From positions 1 through 33,018 of the forward strand of contig DCGR01000066.1 in assembly GCA_002315285.1 (NCBI GenBank): DNA of 33,018 nucleotides, written 5' to 3'. The notes under the pieces were generated by a model. The model made no database searches. It worked only from the letters and a program-made list of their open reading frames with translations, and was not told where the DNA came from. This stretch comes from Bacteroides sp. UBA1773 (GTDB taxonomy: Bacteria; Bacteroidota; Bacteroidia; Bacteroidales; Bacteroidaceae). Below, in pieces: positions 32,626-33,018 of the stretch; within the stretch, counting starts at the first letter, position 1, and each line of letters starts with the position of its first letter. The position numbers and the translations under genes were made by a program.

Positions 32626-32710
32626 AAACGATAATTAATTTCTGCGCAAAGGTAATATATAATTGTAAACCTACAAATAAAAACGAGAAAAAATTATCGA
32701 AAAACGATAA
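32626..32710. promoter_or_regulatory. Candidate operator repeats for the XRE regulator
   Basis: TTATCG (32694-32699) and CGATAA (32705-32710) form a 6-bp inverted repeat with a 5-base spacer. AAACGATAA at 32702-32710 recurs exactly at 32626-32634, so one copy lies upstream of the promoter and one between promoter and gene. This fits a repressor acting on the DUF2975-XRE promoter. Confidence 0.45.
32647..32677 (-). promoter_or_regulatory. Consensus promoter of DUF2975-XRE
   Basis: Minus-strand TTTG (32677-32674), exactly 19 bases, then TACCTTTG (32654-32647) followed by CG: a perfect match to the Bacteroidetes consensus, with the same -7 box as the permease promoter. The leader before the ATG at 32610 is about 30 bases. 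Confidence 0.8.
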
Positions 32711-32968
32711 AGATTAAGTTGTAATCCCTGTTTCTCTATGCAAGTAGTAATCTGTAAAGTCTAAAAGTTGACAATTACGATCTTGTAACAATATTGTCTA
32801 TGGCAGATGCAGAGGTTTCAACAAACTGCTTTTAGGTTTTACTTGCCAGTAGTGCCTGTGGCAAAGTGAAGCGCATCAGTCTTCAGTTTTATCTTGAACT
32901 CACTGATTGTTAAGTGATGGTTAAATAATAAGTTGGTACGATTTTGCCTTGGATTGTTGAGATGTTTT
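32711..32968. other. Non-coding right flank
   Basis: I see no gene, tRNA or repeat here. The stretch is AT-rich with no open frame of note. It leads to the hairpin at 32969-33018, which continues to the window edge. Confidence 0.4.
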
Positions 32969-33018
32969 GGAGTTGAGTTGAAGGAGCGTAGCAGGCTACG
33001 TGACTGAAACTCAGCTTC
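32969..33018. repeat. Imperfect hairpin at the right edge
   Basis: An inner 6-bp perfect stem CGTAGC/GCTACG (32987-32992 and 32995-33000, loop AG) sits inside an outer stem pairing AGTTGAGTT (32971-32979) with AACTCAGCT (33008-33016), one G-U pair, which can extend to the last base. Origin unclear: leader RNA, repeat unit or mobile-element end. The window ends before it can be judged. Confidence 0.4.

Overview
The window looks like a chromosomal segment of a Bacteroidales bacterium, most likely Prevotella or a close relative. The evidence is the set of protein families (DUF4836, DUF4348, DUF2264, a PG0541-type small protein behind an RND pump, a PheS with a four-cysteine insertion) and the promoters. 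Several genes are preceded by the Bacteroidetes -7 element TAnnTTTG, usually followed by GC, and in the best cases a TTTG -33 element lies exactly 19 bases upstream. No rRNA, tRNA, CRISPR array, insertion sequence or phage gene was found. I see 28 protein-coding genes.

Layout: (1) 1-449 is non-coding and ends in a promoter. (2) 450-7006 is a TetR-regulated tripartite efflux operon: TetR, TolC-like outer membrane protein, lipoprotein adaptor, RND pump, then a small PII-like protein. (3) 7159-10951 is a leucine operon, leuC-leuD-leuB, without leuA in the window, followed by a lipoprotein nitroreductase; a 12-bp perfect dyad abuts its promoter. (4) 14344-10989 (minus) is a nucleoside-type MFS permease, rsmE and a DUF4836-like lipoprotein, preceded by a consensus promoter and a short leader ending in an intrinsic terminator. 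(5) 14608-18656 (plus) and 23573-18812 (minus) face each other across a shared bidirectional terminator. They encode exported glycan-active proteins: SGNH hydrolase, DUF2264, GH20 hexosaminidase, and on the other strand an alpha/beta-hydrolase lipoprotein, a beta-helix protein and a sialidase. There is no SusC/SusD pair, so this is not a classical PUL. (6) 23604-30158 is mainly housekeeping: a queuosine-precursor-type transporter, an RluA-type pseudouridine synthase with a long N-terminal domain, nth, a PhnP-like metallohydrolase, murB, a DUF4348 lipoprotein and pheS. Part of this block is clearly richer in G+C. (7) 30355-32610 (minus) holds an exported alpha/beta hydrolase and a DUF2975 membrane protein with a small XRE regulator. 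(8) 32611-33018 has a consensus promoter, a palindromic candidate operator and a hairpin running into the window edge.

How the genes work together: the efflux operon is a self-contained pump with its own repressor and a possible PII-like modulator. The glycan cluster can be read as stepwise trimming of a sialylated, acetylated, N-acetylhexosamine-containing glycan (sialidase, esterases, hexosaminidase), probably host mucin-type material; that reading is an inference. I found no clearly new defence or mobile system. The items most worth a second look are the leader/terminator before the permease, the unexplained N-terminal domain of the RluA-type protein, the PUL-less glycan cluster with DUF2264 and the beta-helix protein, the leu promoter dyad, and the XRE/DUF2975 operator.
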